Source: Salimicrobium halophilum | Lineage (GTDB): Bacteria; Bacillota; Bacilli; Bacillales; Halobacillaceae | Reading direction: 5' to 3' | DNA: 64,000 bases | Assembly (NCBI RefSeq): GCF_900100295.1 | Contig: NZ_FNEV01000001.1 | Coordinates: 372,001 to 436,000 of the forward strand | Shown here: one piece after another, positions 18,713 through 27,345 of the stretch | Layout: each line of letters opens with the position of its first letter | Numbering within the stretch: the stretch's first letter is position 1 | Notes under the pieces: model-generated | Told to the model about the DNA's origin: nothing | What the model saw: only the letters and a program-made list of their open reading frames with translations | The model's database searches: none | Translations under genes and position numbers: made by a program

Positions 18713-19510
18713 TTAGCTAAAAAATGGATGATCTTCATTGATGAGGATACGCTTGATTTTTTTCGCTTTTCCAGTCTTCTCATCAATATCTGCCAACACT
18801 CCGCTCAATTGCGTGCGACCGTCTTTCGGAACTTCGAATCGTACAGGGAGCTGAGTGAGAAATCTCTTCATAACCGCCTCTCTTTCCATGCCAAGAATGC
18901 CATCATAAGGACCGGTCATTCCTACATCTGAAATATATGCCGTACCATTCGGTAAAATGCGCTCATCTGCGGTCTGTACATGGGTATGAGTACCGACATT
19001 CACGCTAACTCTTCCGTCGACGTACCAGCCCATGGCTTGCTTCTCACTGGTAGCTTCTGCGTGAAAATCCAGAAAAATGATATTTGTCCGCTTTTTCGCT
19101 TCCTTGATCAGTTCGTCGATTTTTCTGAAGGGGTCATCCAGGGGGGCCATGAACGTTCGTGCCTGCAAATTGATGACCGCCACTTCCGCGTGAGGAGTTT
19201 TCACGAAAGCCAACCCTTTTCCTGGTGTACCTTCAGGCATATTTGCAGGACGCACCAGGTGATCAGCATCATCTATGAATTCAAAAATCTCCTTTTTGTC
19301 CCACGCATGATTTCCTAGCGTTACAGCCTGGGCTCCTTTCTCAAGAAACCGGCGATAAATCTTTTCTGTGATCCCTTTGCCGGAAGCTGCGTTTTCCCCG
19401 TTTACAACCGTCATCGTCGGCTGGTATTTCTGTTTCAATTTGGGTAAATATGTATCAACCATTTCTCGTCCCGGAGATCCTACGACATCTCCAATGAATA
19501 ATATTCTCAT
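18713..19510 (-). CDS. ymdB: YmdB, metallophosphoesterase / cyclic-nucleotide phosphodiesterase
   Basis: Dinuclear-metal phosphodiesterase of 265 residues, reported in B. subtilis to hydrolyse 2',3'-cyclic nucleotides and to affect motility, biofilm and RNase Y activity. The N-terminus MRILFIGDVVGSPGREMVDT holds the first metal motif (GDVVG), then NGENAASGKGIT (about 38-49), GNHAWDKKEI (about 69-78) and NVGTHTHVQTADERILP (about 169-185), all metal or catalytic motifs of the family. The start was moved to 19510, where the family N-terminus begins; an upstream in-frame extension runs through the rny terminator. It follows rny by 69 bp. Confidence 0.96.
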   Translation of the reverse strand: MRILFIGDVVGSPGREMVDTYLPKLKQKYQPTMTVVNGENAASGKGITEKIYRRFLEKGAQAVTLGNHAWDKKEIFEFIDDADHLVRPANMPEGTPGKGLAFVKTPHAEVAVINLQARTFMAPLDDPFRKIDELIKEAKKRTNIIFLDFHAEATSEKQAMGWYVDGRVSVNVGTHTHVQTADERILPNGTAYISDVGMTGPYDGILGMEREAVMKRFLTQLPVRFEVPKDGRTQLSGVLADIDEKTGKAKKIKRILINEDHPFFS

Positions 19511-19541
19511 GATAAGCATTCTTCCCTTCTTAAGTATGTAC

Positions 19542-19576
19542 ATAAAGAAAAGCGGCTCCCGGCCGCTTTTCTTTAT
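19542..19576 (-). terminator. Hairpin between rny and ymdB
   Basis: 13-bp perfect stem (AAAGAAAAGCGGC and its complement), with a modest T-rich tail on the minus strand. It may stop only part of the transcripts, so ymdB could be reached by read-through. Confidence 0.75.
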
Positions 19577-19579
19577 CAT

Positions 19580-21142
19580 TTATTTTGCATATTCCACTGA
19601 ACGAGTCTCCCGAATAACGGTGACTTTGATATGTCCAGGATAGTTCAATTCATCTTCAATACGGCTTCTGATATTTCTAGCCAGCTTGGTTGCCTCTAAA
19701 TCATCAATTTCATCAGGGCTTACCATGATTCTGATTTCGCGACCAGCCTGGATTGCAAAAGATTTTTCTACTCCATCGTATGATTCCGAAATTTCTTCAA
19801 GTTTTTCCAATCGTTTTACGTAGTTCTCTAGCGTTTCACTTCTCGCTCCCGGTCTTGCAGCAGAAAGTGCATCTGCCGCAGCTACTAAGACTGAGATGAC
19901 TGAGGTTGCTTCTTCATCTCCGTGGTGGGAAGCAATAGCATTGATGACGGTGTCGTTCTCTTTATACTTCACTGCCAACTCTTTCCCGATTTCCACGTGG
20001 CTGCCTTCCACTTCATGGTCGATCGCTTTCCCGATATCATGAAGCAAACCGGCCCGCTTGGCAAGCGTTACATCTTCCCCGAGCTCTGCAGCCAGCAATC
20101 CGGAGAGGTGAGCTACTTCGGTTGAGTGTTTCAAAACGTTTTGACCGTAACTCGTCCGATATTTCAGACGGCCGAGTACTTTGACGAGATCCGGATGAAG
20201 ACCGTGGACCCCAACTTCGAACGTTGTTTCTTCCCCGATTTCACGGATGTAATCGTCGACTTCTCTACGGGATTTTTCCACCATCTCTTCAATTCGAGCC
20301 GGGTGGATCCTTCCATCCTGCACAAGTTTTTCAAGAGAAATCCGTGCAATTTCCCGGCGTACAGGATCAAAGCCTGAAAGAATAACCGCTTCCGGAGTAT
20401 CATCAATAATAAGATCGATGCCTGTAAGCGTCTCGAGCGTACGAATGTTCCTACCTTCTCTACCGATGATCCTTCCTTTCATTTCATCATTAGGAAGGTT
20501 AACAACAGAAACTGTCGTCTCGGCAACGTGATCGGCTGCGCACCTTTGCATAGCCAGAGATAGGATATCCTTCGCCTTCTTGTCAGCTTCTTCCTTCGCT
20601 TTGTTTTCCGCTTCTTTCACCATGAGTGCCGTTTCATGGGAGAGATCGTTCTCTGTACGATCCAAAATAACCTGTTTCGCTTGGTCGGACGTAAGTCCTG
20701 ATATTCGCTCCAACTCGGTCTGCTGCTTCTCTACTAGTTGCTGCATAGCGACTTCTTCTTGTTCGAGTTGTGTCTGCCTTTCTCCCAGTGTTTCTTCTTT
20801 CTTTTCTAACGAAAGTTCACGCTGGTCAAGCGTCACACTTTTACGATCCAAGTTCTCTTCTTTTTGATTCAAACGATTTTCAAACTTTTGCAGTTCCATG
20901 CGCCGTTCACGAATATCATTTTCCGCTTCCTGACGAAACGTCTGGTTCTCTTCTTTCGCTTCAAGAAGAGCTTCTTTTTTAGCTGATTCTGCATTCCTTC
21001 GACCTTCTTCAACAATTTGCTTTGCGAGATCCTCTGCACTGGAAATCTTCGCTTCGGCAATGGACTTCCGGACGAAATAACCTGCAGCTAAGCCGATGAT
21101 CAGGGCAAGCAAGATGAAGATGATCGCGGATACAATACCCAT
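19580..21142 (-). CDS. rny: Ribonuclease Y
   Basis: Membrane-anchored endoribonuclease starting mRNA decay. It has 520 residues: an N-terminal membrane span ([20 protein letters not shown], about 3-22), a long Glu/Lys coiled coil (about 35-185), a KH domain with [17 protein letters not shown] (about 218-234), and an HD domain with [14 protein letters not shown] (about 363-376) carrying the metal-binding His-Asp pair. A near-consensus promoter lies 115 bp upstream, after the recA terminator. YmdB and RicA, both linked to RNase Y function, are in this window as well. Confidence 0.98.
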   Translation of the reverse strand: MGIVSAIIFILLALIIGLAAGYFVRKSIAEAKISSAEDLAKQIVEEGRRNAESAKKEALLEAKEENQTFRQEAENDIRERRMELQKFENRLNQKEENLDRKSVTLDQRELSLEKKEETLGERQTQLEQEEVAMQQLVEKQQTELERISGLTSDQAKQVILDRTENDLSHETALMVKEAENKAKEEADKKAKDILSLAMQRCAADHVAETTVSVVNLPNDEMKGRIIGREGRNIRTLETLTGIDLIIDDTPEAVILSGFDPVRREIARISLEKLVQDGRIHPARIEEMVEKSRREVDDYIREIGEETTFEVGVHGLHPDLVKVLGRLKYRTSYGQNVLKHSTEVAHLSGLLAAELGEDVTLAKRAGLLHDIGKAIDHEVEGSHVEIGKELAVKYKENDTVINAIASHHGDEEATSVISVLVAAADALSAARPGARSETLENYVKRLEKLEEISESYDGVEKSFAIQAGREIRIMVSPDEIDDLEATKLARNIRSRIEDELNYPGHIKVTVIRETRSVEYAK

Positions 21143-21256
21143 AGTTTCACCTCCTCATGCTTCAACAGCCCATCTTTTGTTTTACCATTACTAAATGTCT
21201 CATCATTTCGTTTCGTATCGAAATCATAGGTAAAATAAATGGAATGATACATATCC

Positions 21257-21285
21257 ATTTTATGCTTGCCTATAAAGGATGTCAA
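21257..21285 (-). promoter_or_regulatory. Sigma-A promoter of rny
   Basis: Minus strand: TTGACA (21280-21285), 17-bp spacer, TAAAAT (21257-21262). It leaves a leader of about 110 nt before the rny ATG. Confidence 0.8.
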
Positions 21286-21312
21286 GATACTACCTCTATC
21301 CAGGGTAGAAAG

Positions 21313-21340
21313 AAAAAGCAAGGCCCAAGGCCCTGCTTTT
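21313..21340 (-). terminator. Terminator after recA
   Basis: Hairpin AAAAGCA-GGCC / GGCC-TGCTTTT with T-rich tail on the minus strand. Confidence 0.85.
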
Positions 21341-21342
21341 CA

Positions 21343-22392
21343 TCAGACATCCAGTGATTCCTGATTTTCTGCATCTTTTTCTTCTTCGCTAGCCGCTTTG
21401 GTTTCCCCGTCCATCCCATAATGTTCACGGATCAACCGCTTCAGCTCTTCATATACTTCCACGTTTTCCTTAAGGTATTGCTTCGCATTCTCCCGTCCCT
21501 GACCGAGACGGTCTCCATTATAGGAGTACCAGGAACCGCTCTTATTGATCAGGTCGAGTTCTGTAGCTATATCGACGAGTTCCCCTTCTCTCGAAATACC
21601 TTCACCGTACATGATGTCGACTTCCGCTTTTCTGAATGGAGGGGCCACTTTGTTCTTGACGACTTTGATTCGTGTCTTGTTTCCGATCATGTCATTCCCC
21701 TGTTTCAGTGTTTCTGCTCTACGGACCTCGAGTCGTACTGAGGAATAGAACTTAAGCGCACGACCTCCTGGCGTCGTTTCCGGACTGCCGAACATGACTC
21801 CGACTTTTTCACGGATTTGGTTGATGAAGACAGCCGTCGTCTTGGACTTGTTGATCGCCCCGGAAAGTTTACGAAGGGCCTGGGACATCAGTCGTGCCTG
21901 AAGACCGACGTGAGAGTCTCCCATTTCCCCCTCAATCTCTGCTTTAGGTACAAGTGCAGCTACGGAGTCTACGACGATCATGTCCACCGCTCCACTACGA
22001 ACAAGAGCTTCCGCAATTTCAAGAGCCTGCTCTCCGGTATCCGGCTGAGAAAGGAGAAGTTCTTCAATATCTACCCCGAGGGCCTGTGCGTACGTTGGAT
22101 CAAGGGCGTGCTCTGCGTCTATGAACGCAGCTTGTCCTCCGGCACGCTGCGCTTCTGCAATCGCATGAAGGGCAACCGTCGTTTTACCGGAAGATTCAGG
22201 GCCATAAATCTCTACGATTCTACCTCTTGGATATCCTCCTACACCAAGTGCCACGTCCAGGGCAAGAGAACCACTCGGTACTGTGTTTATTTTGCGCTCC
22301 GCCTGCTCCCCGAGCTTCATGATGGATCCTTTACCAAATTGCTTTTCTATTTGTCTTAATGCCATATCTAGGGCTTGCTTACGTTCACTCAT
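21343..22392 (-). CDS. recA: RecA recombinase
   Basis: DNA strand-exchange protein and coprotease for LexA cleavage. It has 349 residues: Walker [17 protein letters not shown] (about 61-76), Walker [11 protein letters not shown] (about 139-148), L1/L2 DNA loops around [10 protein letters not shown] and [20 protein letters not shown], and an acidic C-terminal tail (EEEKDAENQ) that moderates activity. The promoter region contains an imperfect LexA box, so it belongs to the SOS circuit with lexA and yneB. cinA lies upstream, as in most Firmicutes. Confidence 0.99.
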   Translation of the reverse strand: MSERKQALDMALRQIEKQFGKGSIMKLGEQAERKINTVPSGSLALDVALGVGGYPRGRIVEIYGPESSGKTTVALHAIAEAQRAGGQAAFIDAEHALDPTYAQALGVDIEELLLSQPDTGEQALEIAEALVRSGAVDMIVVDSVAALVPKAEIEGEMGDSHVGLQARLMSQALRKLSGAINKSKTTAVFINQIREKVGVMFGSPETTPGGRALKFYSSVRLEVRRAETLKQGNDMIGNKTRIKVVKNKVAPPFRKAEVDIMYGEGISREGELVDIATELDLINKSGSWYSYNGDRLGQGRENAKQYLKENVEVYEELKRLIREHYGMDGETKAASEEEKDAENQESLDV

Positions 22393-22421
22393 GAAATTCC
22401 CCTTTCTTTATTTCTATACCT

Positions 22422-22450
22422 ATCATAACTTTTTTTTCTTCATTTGCCAA
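22422..22450 (-). promoter_or_regulatory. Sigma-A promoter of recA
   Basis: Minus strand: TTGGCA (22445-22450), 17-bp spacer, TATGAT (22422-22427), 30 bp before the recA ATG. Confidence 0.78.
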
Positions 22451-22459
22451 CTGAAATGC

Positions 22460-22471
22460 GAATAAATGTTC
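22460..22471. promoter_or_regulatory. LexA (SOS) box of recA
   Basis: GAAT-AAAT-GTTC, one change from GAAC-N4-GTTC, just upstream of the -35. The B. subtilis recA box is also imperfect with a GAAT half, which supports the call. Confidence 0.72.
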
Positions 22472-22498
22472 CCTTTTTTTTAAAAGAAAAAACATATA

Positions 22499-22535
22499 GA
22501 AAATACAAAAAGTATAAGAAGAAAATTGTATTTTC
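22499..22535 (-). terminator. AT-rich hairpin after cinA
   Basis: 10-bp perfect but AT-rich stem (GAAAATACAA and its complement). No strong T-run beyond the stem, so it is a weak terminator candidate upstream of the recA promoter. Confidence 0.4.
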
Positions 22536-22558
22536 TACATGTCTGAAGCTGCAACTAT

Positions 22559-23806
22559 TCAATTTTTGAGAAGGTGAAATAAAAGCTGGTACGCTTTTTT
22601 CACAGCGCGTTTCCTTATCTGCTCTCTTGAGCCCTGGATATGGTAGAAGTGATGATAAGCCCTCTGTTCCCCGACTTTCACTCCTATATAGATCGTTCCA
22701 GGCTCATGTCCTTCACTTGAGGAGGGACCTGCTACACCTGTGAAACTGATACCGATATCCGAGCGGAACATTTGCTGAATCCTTTCAGCCATCTCTTCCG
22801 CGCATTCTTTGCTGATCGTTCCATAACGATTCGTAACATAAGGAGAAACTCCTAGTGATTTTTCTTTCGCTTCTTTCGTATAGGAAACCATTCCTCCCGC
22901 ACAAACGTGGGAAGCACCTGGAATACGGATCAGCTCATTTATGAATTCACCGCCTGTCAGACTCTCAGCAGCTGCTATCGTAGATCCATTTGATTTCAGT
23001 AGTTCACAAACTTTTTCTTCGATCGTGATGTCGTCACTACCGTAATAATAATCACCGAGACGTGATAAGACGATTTCTTTCTCTTTAGAAATGATCTCCT
23101 TCGCTTCTTCAATCGTATCAGCGGAAGCTGTCAGTCTCAGTCCGACTTCACCCATAGAAGCGAGCGGAGCAATGGTAGGATTGTTCTGGACTCTGATCCG
23201 ATCAGAGAGACGATCCTCAAGTGCCGATTCGCCGATACCGATAAAATGAAGCATTTCCGATTTGATTTCTGTGGGAAGATCGTATCTTTCTTTCAAATAC
23301 GGAAAGAAGCCTTCTGTCATCAGATACTTCATTTCCATAGGAACTCCGGGGAGAAAGACCCAGATCACTCCGTCGTGTTCTACGATTTGCCCGGGGGCCA
23401 TCCCTTCTTTATTTTCAAGGACATACGCCTCCTCAAACACCTGAGCCTGTTTATAGTTATTGGAAGTCATCGTCAGCCCGTTTTTTTCATAATAAGCTTC
23501 GATGATCCCTTTCGATGTCTCATCCATACGGAAGGACTGCCCAAAGAGTTCATTGGCAGCCTCTTTCGTCAAATCATCATCCGTAGGTCCAAGACCCCCT
23601 GTTACGATGACGAGGTTGGATCTGGATTGAGCCGTTTGGAATATATCCGTGAGCCTTTGCATGTTATCACCGGCGGCTATGTGATAATAGACGGAAATAC
23701 CATGCTGGGCGAGTTGTTCCGATAGCCACTGGGCATTTGTGTTAGCGATCTGACCGAGCAATAGTTCGGTACCTACACCTATCAGTTCCGTTTTCCACTG
23801 TTTCAT
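22559..23806 (-). CDS. cinA: CinA, competence/damage-inducible protein
   Basis: A 415-residue protein with an N-terminal MoCF-type domain (IGVGTELLLGQIANTNAQWL, about 8-27, and VTGGLGPTDDDLTKEA, about 69-84) and a C-terminal CinA/PncC nicotinamide-mononucleotide deamidase domain (AAAESLTGGEFI, about 276, and GISFTGVAGPSSSEG, about 361-375). It probably acts in pyridine-nucleotide salvage, and it is recA-linked in competence. The start at 23806 overlaps the pgsA stop as ATGA, so translation is likely coupled; the 8-codon longer reading lies inside pgsA. Confidence 0.95.
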   Translation of the reverse strand: MKQWKTELIGVGTELLLGQIANTNAQWLSEQLAQHGISVYYHIAAGDNMQRLTDIFQTAQSRSNLVIVTGGLGPTDDDLTKEAANELFGQSFRMDETSKGIIEAYYEKNGLTMTSNNYKQAQVFEEAYVLENKEGMAPGQIVEHDGVIWVFLPGVPMEMKYLMTEGFFPYLKERYDLPTEIKSEMLHFIGIGESALEDRLSDRIRVQNNPTIAPLASMGEVGLRLTASADTIEEAKEIISKEKEIVLSRLGDYYYGSDDITIEEKVCELLKSNGSTIAAAESLTGGEFINELIRIPGASHVCAGGMVSYTKEAKEKSLGVSPYVTNRYGTISKECAEEMAERIQQMFRSDIGISFTGVAGPSSSEGHEPGTIYIGVKVGEQRAYHHFYHIQGSREQIRKRAVKKAYQLLFHLLKN

Positions 23807-24381
23807 TTCGAATCCCTCATTACATGCCAATTTTTCTTAAAGTAATCGTACCCGGAATACACAGTAATCAGTAGAGCTAGATACAATCCTATGATTCCTA
23901 AAGGAAACCCAAGAAAAGCGAAAGGGAAGTTATGTAACAGCAGAAGGGAAATGGCGACAATCTGAATCCACGTTTTCAATTTTCCCATTTGACTCGCCGC
24001 AAGTACTGCTCCTTCACCTGCAGCAACAAGTCGGAGACCGGTAACTGCGAATTCCCTACTGATAATTAAGATGACGATCCATGCCGGAGCGAGACCGATT
24101 TCAACAAGAAGGATCAGGGCCGCACTGACGAGAAGTTTATCAGCCAGAGGGTCGAGGAATTTCCCGAGGTTCGTCACCAAATTGTGCTTCCGTGCCAAGT
24201 GTCCATCAATCCAGTCTGTGGTAGATGCGATGATAAACAGAATCGCCCCTAACAGATGGGAAATCGGAAGCTCCCGCTCTCCCATCTCAAGTGTTCCCCA
24301 CCCGAAAGGTACAGACATGAGAATGATAAAAATAGGAATCAAAAAAATGCGTGATAGCGTAATCTTATTCGGCAGGTTCAT
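23803..24381 (-). CDS. pgsA: Phosphatidylglycerophosphate synthase PgsA
   Basis: Integral membrane enzyme converting CDP-diacylglycerol and glycerol-3-phosphate to phosphatidylglycerophosphate, the first step to phosphatidylglycerol. It has 192 residues with four or more hydrophobic segments. The CDP-alcohol phosphotransferase motif is complete in DWIDGHLARKHNLVTNLGKF followed by LDPLADK (about 56-82). The start is the ATG at 24381 (AAAAGGGG upstream); the longer form would need a TTG inside the rodZ terminator. CdsA, which makes its substrate, is coded at 61.9-62.7 kb. Confidence 0.96.
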   Translation of the reverse strand: MNLPNKITLSRIFLIPIFIILMSVPFGWGTLEMGERELPISHLLGAILFIIASTTDWIDGHLARKHNLVTNLGKFLDPLADKLLVSAALILLVEIGLAPAWIVILIISREFAVTGLRLVAAGEGAVLAASQMGKLKTWIQIVAISLLLLHNFPFAFLGFPLGIIGLYLALLITVYSGYDYFKKNWHVMRDSK

Positions 24382-24400
24382 AAAATACCCCTTTTCTAAC

Positions 24401-24433
24401 AAAAAGCTGCCTCATCCCTAAGACAGCTTTTTG
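24401..24433 (-). terminator. Terminator after rodZ
   Basis: 9-bp perfect stem AAAAAGCTG / CAGCTTTTT with inner pairing and a T-rich minus-strand side. It ends the rodZ transcript just before pgsA. Confidence 0.78.
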
Positions 24434-24435
24434 TT

Positions 24436-25374
24436 CTATTTGAAGTTGATCAGAAGTTTCTGTGTTGTCAAATCCGCCGGGAACTCCAGCGGCTGACCGT
24501 CCACGGAAACCGTAAGTGCACCGGCAGAACCGGTTTTCAGGAAAACTTGATTATAGGAAGAGACGTCGATCGTCAAAGGACTGTCCGCTGCTGTGTAAAT
24601 AATGGGATCAATCAGATTCTCTCCATTTTTAGGTGCAGTCACTTCTAAATAGGATTCCCCTGCCAGTTCGATGGACAGTTGTTTTTCTTCAGCTCCCGTA
24701 ACCTGATACGTATGTTCAGGAAAGCCACCTGTCCCTGTCTGTTGAAGTTGCACTTGTGCTTGCTGCTTTTCCTCAGGTTCTTCTGCAGCTTTCTCCTGGT
24801 CTTGTTGCTCTTTTGAGTCTGGCGTTTCACCTGATGATTCTTGCTGATCTTCACCTGCTGAATCTTCTTCTGGCGCTTCCTCCTGATTTTCTTCGTCCCC
24901 GGAGGTTTCCTCCTCATTCGAGATTACCACTTCATCTTGAGGCTCCTCTGTCTCAGGTCCTGTCTCTGAAGGAGTCGACAACTGCTGAGTAAAGAAATAA
25001 ATGACGAAAGCGATGATGATGACGAGTGCCACCGTAATGATTGCGGGGAATATTTTCGACGGTTTCCCCGAACTCTTCTGTTTCGAAGTATCCTTCTTAG
25101 CTTTCTGCACTCTCGTATACGGAATCGTCGTCTCCTCATCCATCGAAGGGAGTTCACTTCTATGCTCTTCCATGACCTCTTCCGGATTCAAGCCTACCGT
25201 AGAGGCATACTCCCTTATGAACGCTCTCGTATAAAACTTGCCGGGAAGCGTATCGAAATTGTTGTCTTCGATCGCCTGTAAGTATCTTTTTTGAATTTTT
25301 GTTGAAGCCTGAACTTCCTCCAAAGACATTCCTTTGGCATTCCGGGCTTCTTTGAGTCGAGCTCCAAGTTCCAT
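24436..25374 (-). CDS. rodZ: RodZ (YmfM), helix-turn-helix membrane protein for cell shape
   Basis: Links MreB to the membrane in the elongation complex. It has 312 residues: N-terminal HTH_25 domain (GARLKEARNAKGMSLEEVQA, about 4-23, and FYTRAFIREYAS), one membrane span (IFPAIITVALVIIIAFVIYF, about 107-126), then an unusually long Glu/Gln/Asp-rich stretch (about 138-210) and a C-terminal DUF4115 domain (about 220-312). The very acidic outer linker fits a salt-adapted cell. It follows ymfK by 14 bp and is followed by pgsA, as in B. subtilis. Confidence 0.93.
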   Translation of the reverse strand: MELGARLKEARNAKGMSLEEVQASTKIQKRYLQAIEDNNFDTLPGKFYTRAFIREYASTVGLNPEEVMEEHRSELPSMDEETTIPYTRVQKAKKDTSKQKSSGKPSKIFPAIITVALVIIIAFVIYFFTQQLSTPSETGPETEEPQDEVVISNEEETSGDEENQEEAPEEDSAGEDQQESSGETPDSKEQQDQEKAAEEPEEKQQAQVQLQQTGTGGFPEHTYQVTGAEEKQLSIELAGESYLEVTAPKNGENLIDPIIYTAADSPLTIDVSSYNQVFLKTGSAGALTVSVDGQPLEFPADLTTQKLLINFK

Positions 25375-25388
25375 TTTCTCACCAACCT

Positions 25389-26192
25389 TTAAAAGTCAAA
25401 CATATTAAATCCATCACCGAAATCATTGAACCCGTGATTCTTCTGCTTTTCTGCCGTTTCATAAGTGATGACCTGGTCTTCATCACTTCTCAGTTCGATG
25501 ATATAGTCGAAATCGTCCATTTTGTATTCCGTCTCCTGTACGAAGATATCCGGATGTTCAATGACCTTCATCGCAGGTAACCGCATAATTTCGCGCACCA
25601 GTTGCCAATGCTCTTCCGAAGCCTTCCTCGCCGATACCATCCCATCGATGATGTATACGTTATCCGGACTGAATTCTTCTTTGATCAGTTTGCTCCTTAC
25701 GGTCTGCTTCAGCAGCGTACTTGACAAAAACAGCCACCGCTTATTGGCACTGACACTCGCAGCCACAATCGACTCAGTCTTTCCTACCCGCGGCATTCCC
25801 CGGATCCCTACCATCTTATGACCTTCTTTCATAAACAATTCGGCCATAAAATCAACAAGCAAACCGAGATCCTTTCGTACAAAACGGAACGTCTTCCTGT
25901 CATCCACATCACTATGTATATACCTTCCGTGTCGTACAGCCAGGCGATCCCTGAGCTTGGGCTTTCGTAACTTCGTGATTTCAATCGTATCCATCGTCCT
26001 CAAAATCGAGCGAAGACGATTAATCTGGACTTCCTCTTTACATAAGAGCAGCATTCCGCGATGAGAATCCTCCACTCCGTTGATCGTGACGATGTTAATA
26101 GCCATCATACCTAAAAGCGAAGCGATATCCCCTAGCAATCCGGGGCGATTATACTGAATTTGATATTCCAGATACCATTCCTGTTTCTCCAT
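25389..26192 (-). CDS. ymfK: YmfK, DUF3388 family protein
   Basis: A 267-residue cytoplasmic protein of the Bacillaceae-specific DUF3388 family. The N-terminal 80 residues look like an ACT-type ligand-binding domain (YNRPGLLGDIASLLGMMAIN). The middle has a degenerate nucleotide-binding loop GIRGMPRVGKTESIVA (about 128-143), resembling a P-loop, followed by a strand-rich region. Function is unknown. It is conserved between ymfJ and rodZ, which suggests a role related to envelope or shape, but nothing in the sequence proves this. Confidence 0.88.
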   Translation of the reverse strand: MEKQEWYLEYQIQYNRPGLLGDIASLLGMMAINIVTINGVEDSHRGMLLLCKEEVQINRLRSILRTMDTIEITKLRKPKLRDRLAVRHGRYIHSDVDDRKTFRFVRKDLGLLVDFMAELFMKEGHKMVGIRGMPRVGKTESIVAASVSANKRWLFLSSTLLKQTVRSKLIKEEFSPDNVYIIDGMVSARKASEEHWQLVREIMRLPAMKVIEHPDIFVQETEYKMDDFDYIIELRSDEDQVITYETAEKQKNHGFNDFGDGFNMFDF

Positions 26193-26284
26193 TCGGAAGC
26201 TCCTTAGAAAATCGTTTGATTAGACAATTTCTGCTCTCCTACTATCATAAATGATTTTTTCCTATTAGGAAAGAAAATCTCGCC

Positions 26285-26322
26285 CAAAAAATAGAAAGGC
26301 CGCCCAGAAATTCTGAACGGCC
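26285..26322 (-). terminator. Terminator after ymfJ
   Basis: Stem GGCCG-CAGAA / TTCTG-CGGCC with two internal mismatches and a T-rich minus-strand tail. Confidence 0.78.
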
Positions 26323-26329
26323 AGGTGTT

Positions 26330-26584
26330 TCATCGATTACTGTTTTGTACCATTTTAATCATGGCATTAGCAATCGCATGCTGTTCTTCTTTGTTCGAAG
26401 CGTTCCACAAATCTCTCAGCGTCGCTTCTTCTTCATTCTTCGGATCAACGTGGCCAGCCAGATAATCGCCGATTTCATAGGCAAGCTCAGAAGCTGCACC
26501 TTCCTGTAATCCTTTGGATTCCGCCTGATTCAATCGACTTCCGAGAAACTGTTTCCATGAGTCAAAATTGTCCATGACAGACAT
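26330..26584 (-). CDS. ymfJ: YmfJ, DUF3243 family protein
   Basis: An 84-residue soluble helical protein starting MSVMDNFDSWKQFLGSRLNQ, typical of DUF3243 (YmfJ), which is restricted to Bacillales. The conserved core GAASELAYEIGDYLAGHVDP (about 28-47) and LRDLWNASNKEEQHAIANAM (about 56-75) is present. Function is unknown. It sits 65 bp after ymfI and has its own terminator. Length and neighbours agree with the B. subtilis gene. Confidence 0.92.
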   Translation of the reverse strand: MSVMDNFDSWKQFLGSRLNQAESKGLQEGAASELAYEIGDYLAGHVDPKNEEEATLRDLWNASNKEEQHAIANAMIKMVQNSNR

Positions 26585-26649
26585 CGAAGCCCCTCCTTTT
26601 TCATATAGTCGTTACCTAGTATGAGGAGGAATTAGAAAAGTATGCATAA

Positions 26650-27345
26650 TCATTTCCAGCCACCGGAAACATTAATGATTTCACCGGTCACATAAGAGGC
26701 TCTCTTTCCGAGCAGAAAACGCGCAACATCGGCAACTTCTCTCGTCTGCCCCTGTCTATGGAGCGGAATCTCTTCTTCGATCGCCTCGATGTCCTCTTTT
26801 TCGAATATCCCATTCATCTTCGTATCAATCATCCCTGGGGCAATCCCGTTCACCCTGATGCCGCTACGTCCCACTTCCTTGGAAAGGGCATGGACAAAAG
26901 CACGCTGTGCTCCTTTAACTGAACTGTACAGCACTTCCATACTCGCTCCTCCCTCTCCCCATACCGAAGTGACGACGACAAGATTGCCGTGTTTTTCAGA
27001 AATCATTCCAGGAAGTACGTGCCGGGTGATCTTCCAGATCGACTTTACATGAATGTGATAAAGCTCATCCATCTGTTGATCCGTCGCTTCTTGAAAAAGT
27101 CCATACAGAGACGTCCCTGCTGCAAATATGACAGCATCCCACGTCGTCGTCAGGTTTCCCAGAAACGCATCAATTCCGTCTGGAGAGGATAAATCTCCCT
27201 GAATGTAAGTACAGGACGAAGAAGGATGAAAATCGGGCCGGTTGGAATTGTAATGGACTCCGATCTCCCAACCGTCCTGCAGCAGTTGGTCGCAGATGGC
27301 ACGTCCAATATCTCCACTGCCACCGACTACGAGGCACCTTCTCAT
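26650..27345 (-). CDS. ymfI: YmfI, short-chain dehydrogenase/reductase
   Basis: Classical SDR of 231 residues: dinucleotide-binding GGSGDIGRAICDQLLQDGW (about 8-26), NNAG-like position replaced by FAAGTSLYG (about 74-82), catalytic Ser/Tyr/Lys as VVVTSVWGEGG and YSSVKGAQ (about 145-152), and GIRVNGIAPGMIDT (about 165-178). The substrate is unknown; annotators often call it 3-oxoacyl-ACP reductase, but the fatty-acid FabG normally lies elsewhere. The start overlaps the ymfH stop as ATGA, so the two genes are translationally coupled. Confidence 0.92.
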   Translation of the reverse strand: MRRCLVVGGSGDIGRAICDQLLQDGWEIGVHYNSNRPDFHPSSSCTYIQGDLSSPDGIDAFLGNLTTTWDAVIFAAGTSLYGLFQEATDQQMDELYHIHVKSIWKITRHVLPGMISEKHGNLVVVTSVWGEGGASMEVLYSSVKGAQRAFVHALSKEVGRSGIRVNGIAPGMIDTKMNGIFEKEDIEAIEEEIPLHRQGQTREVADVARFLLGKRASYVTGEIINVSGGWK

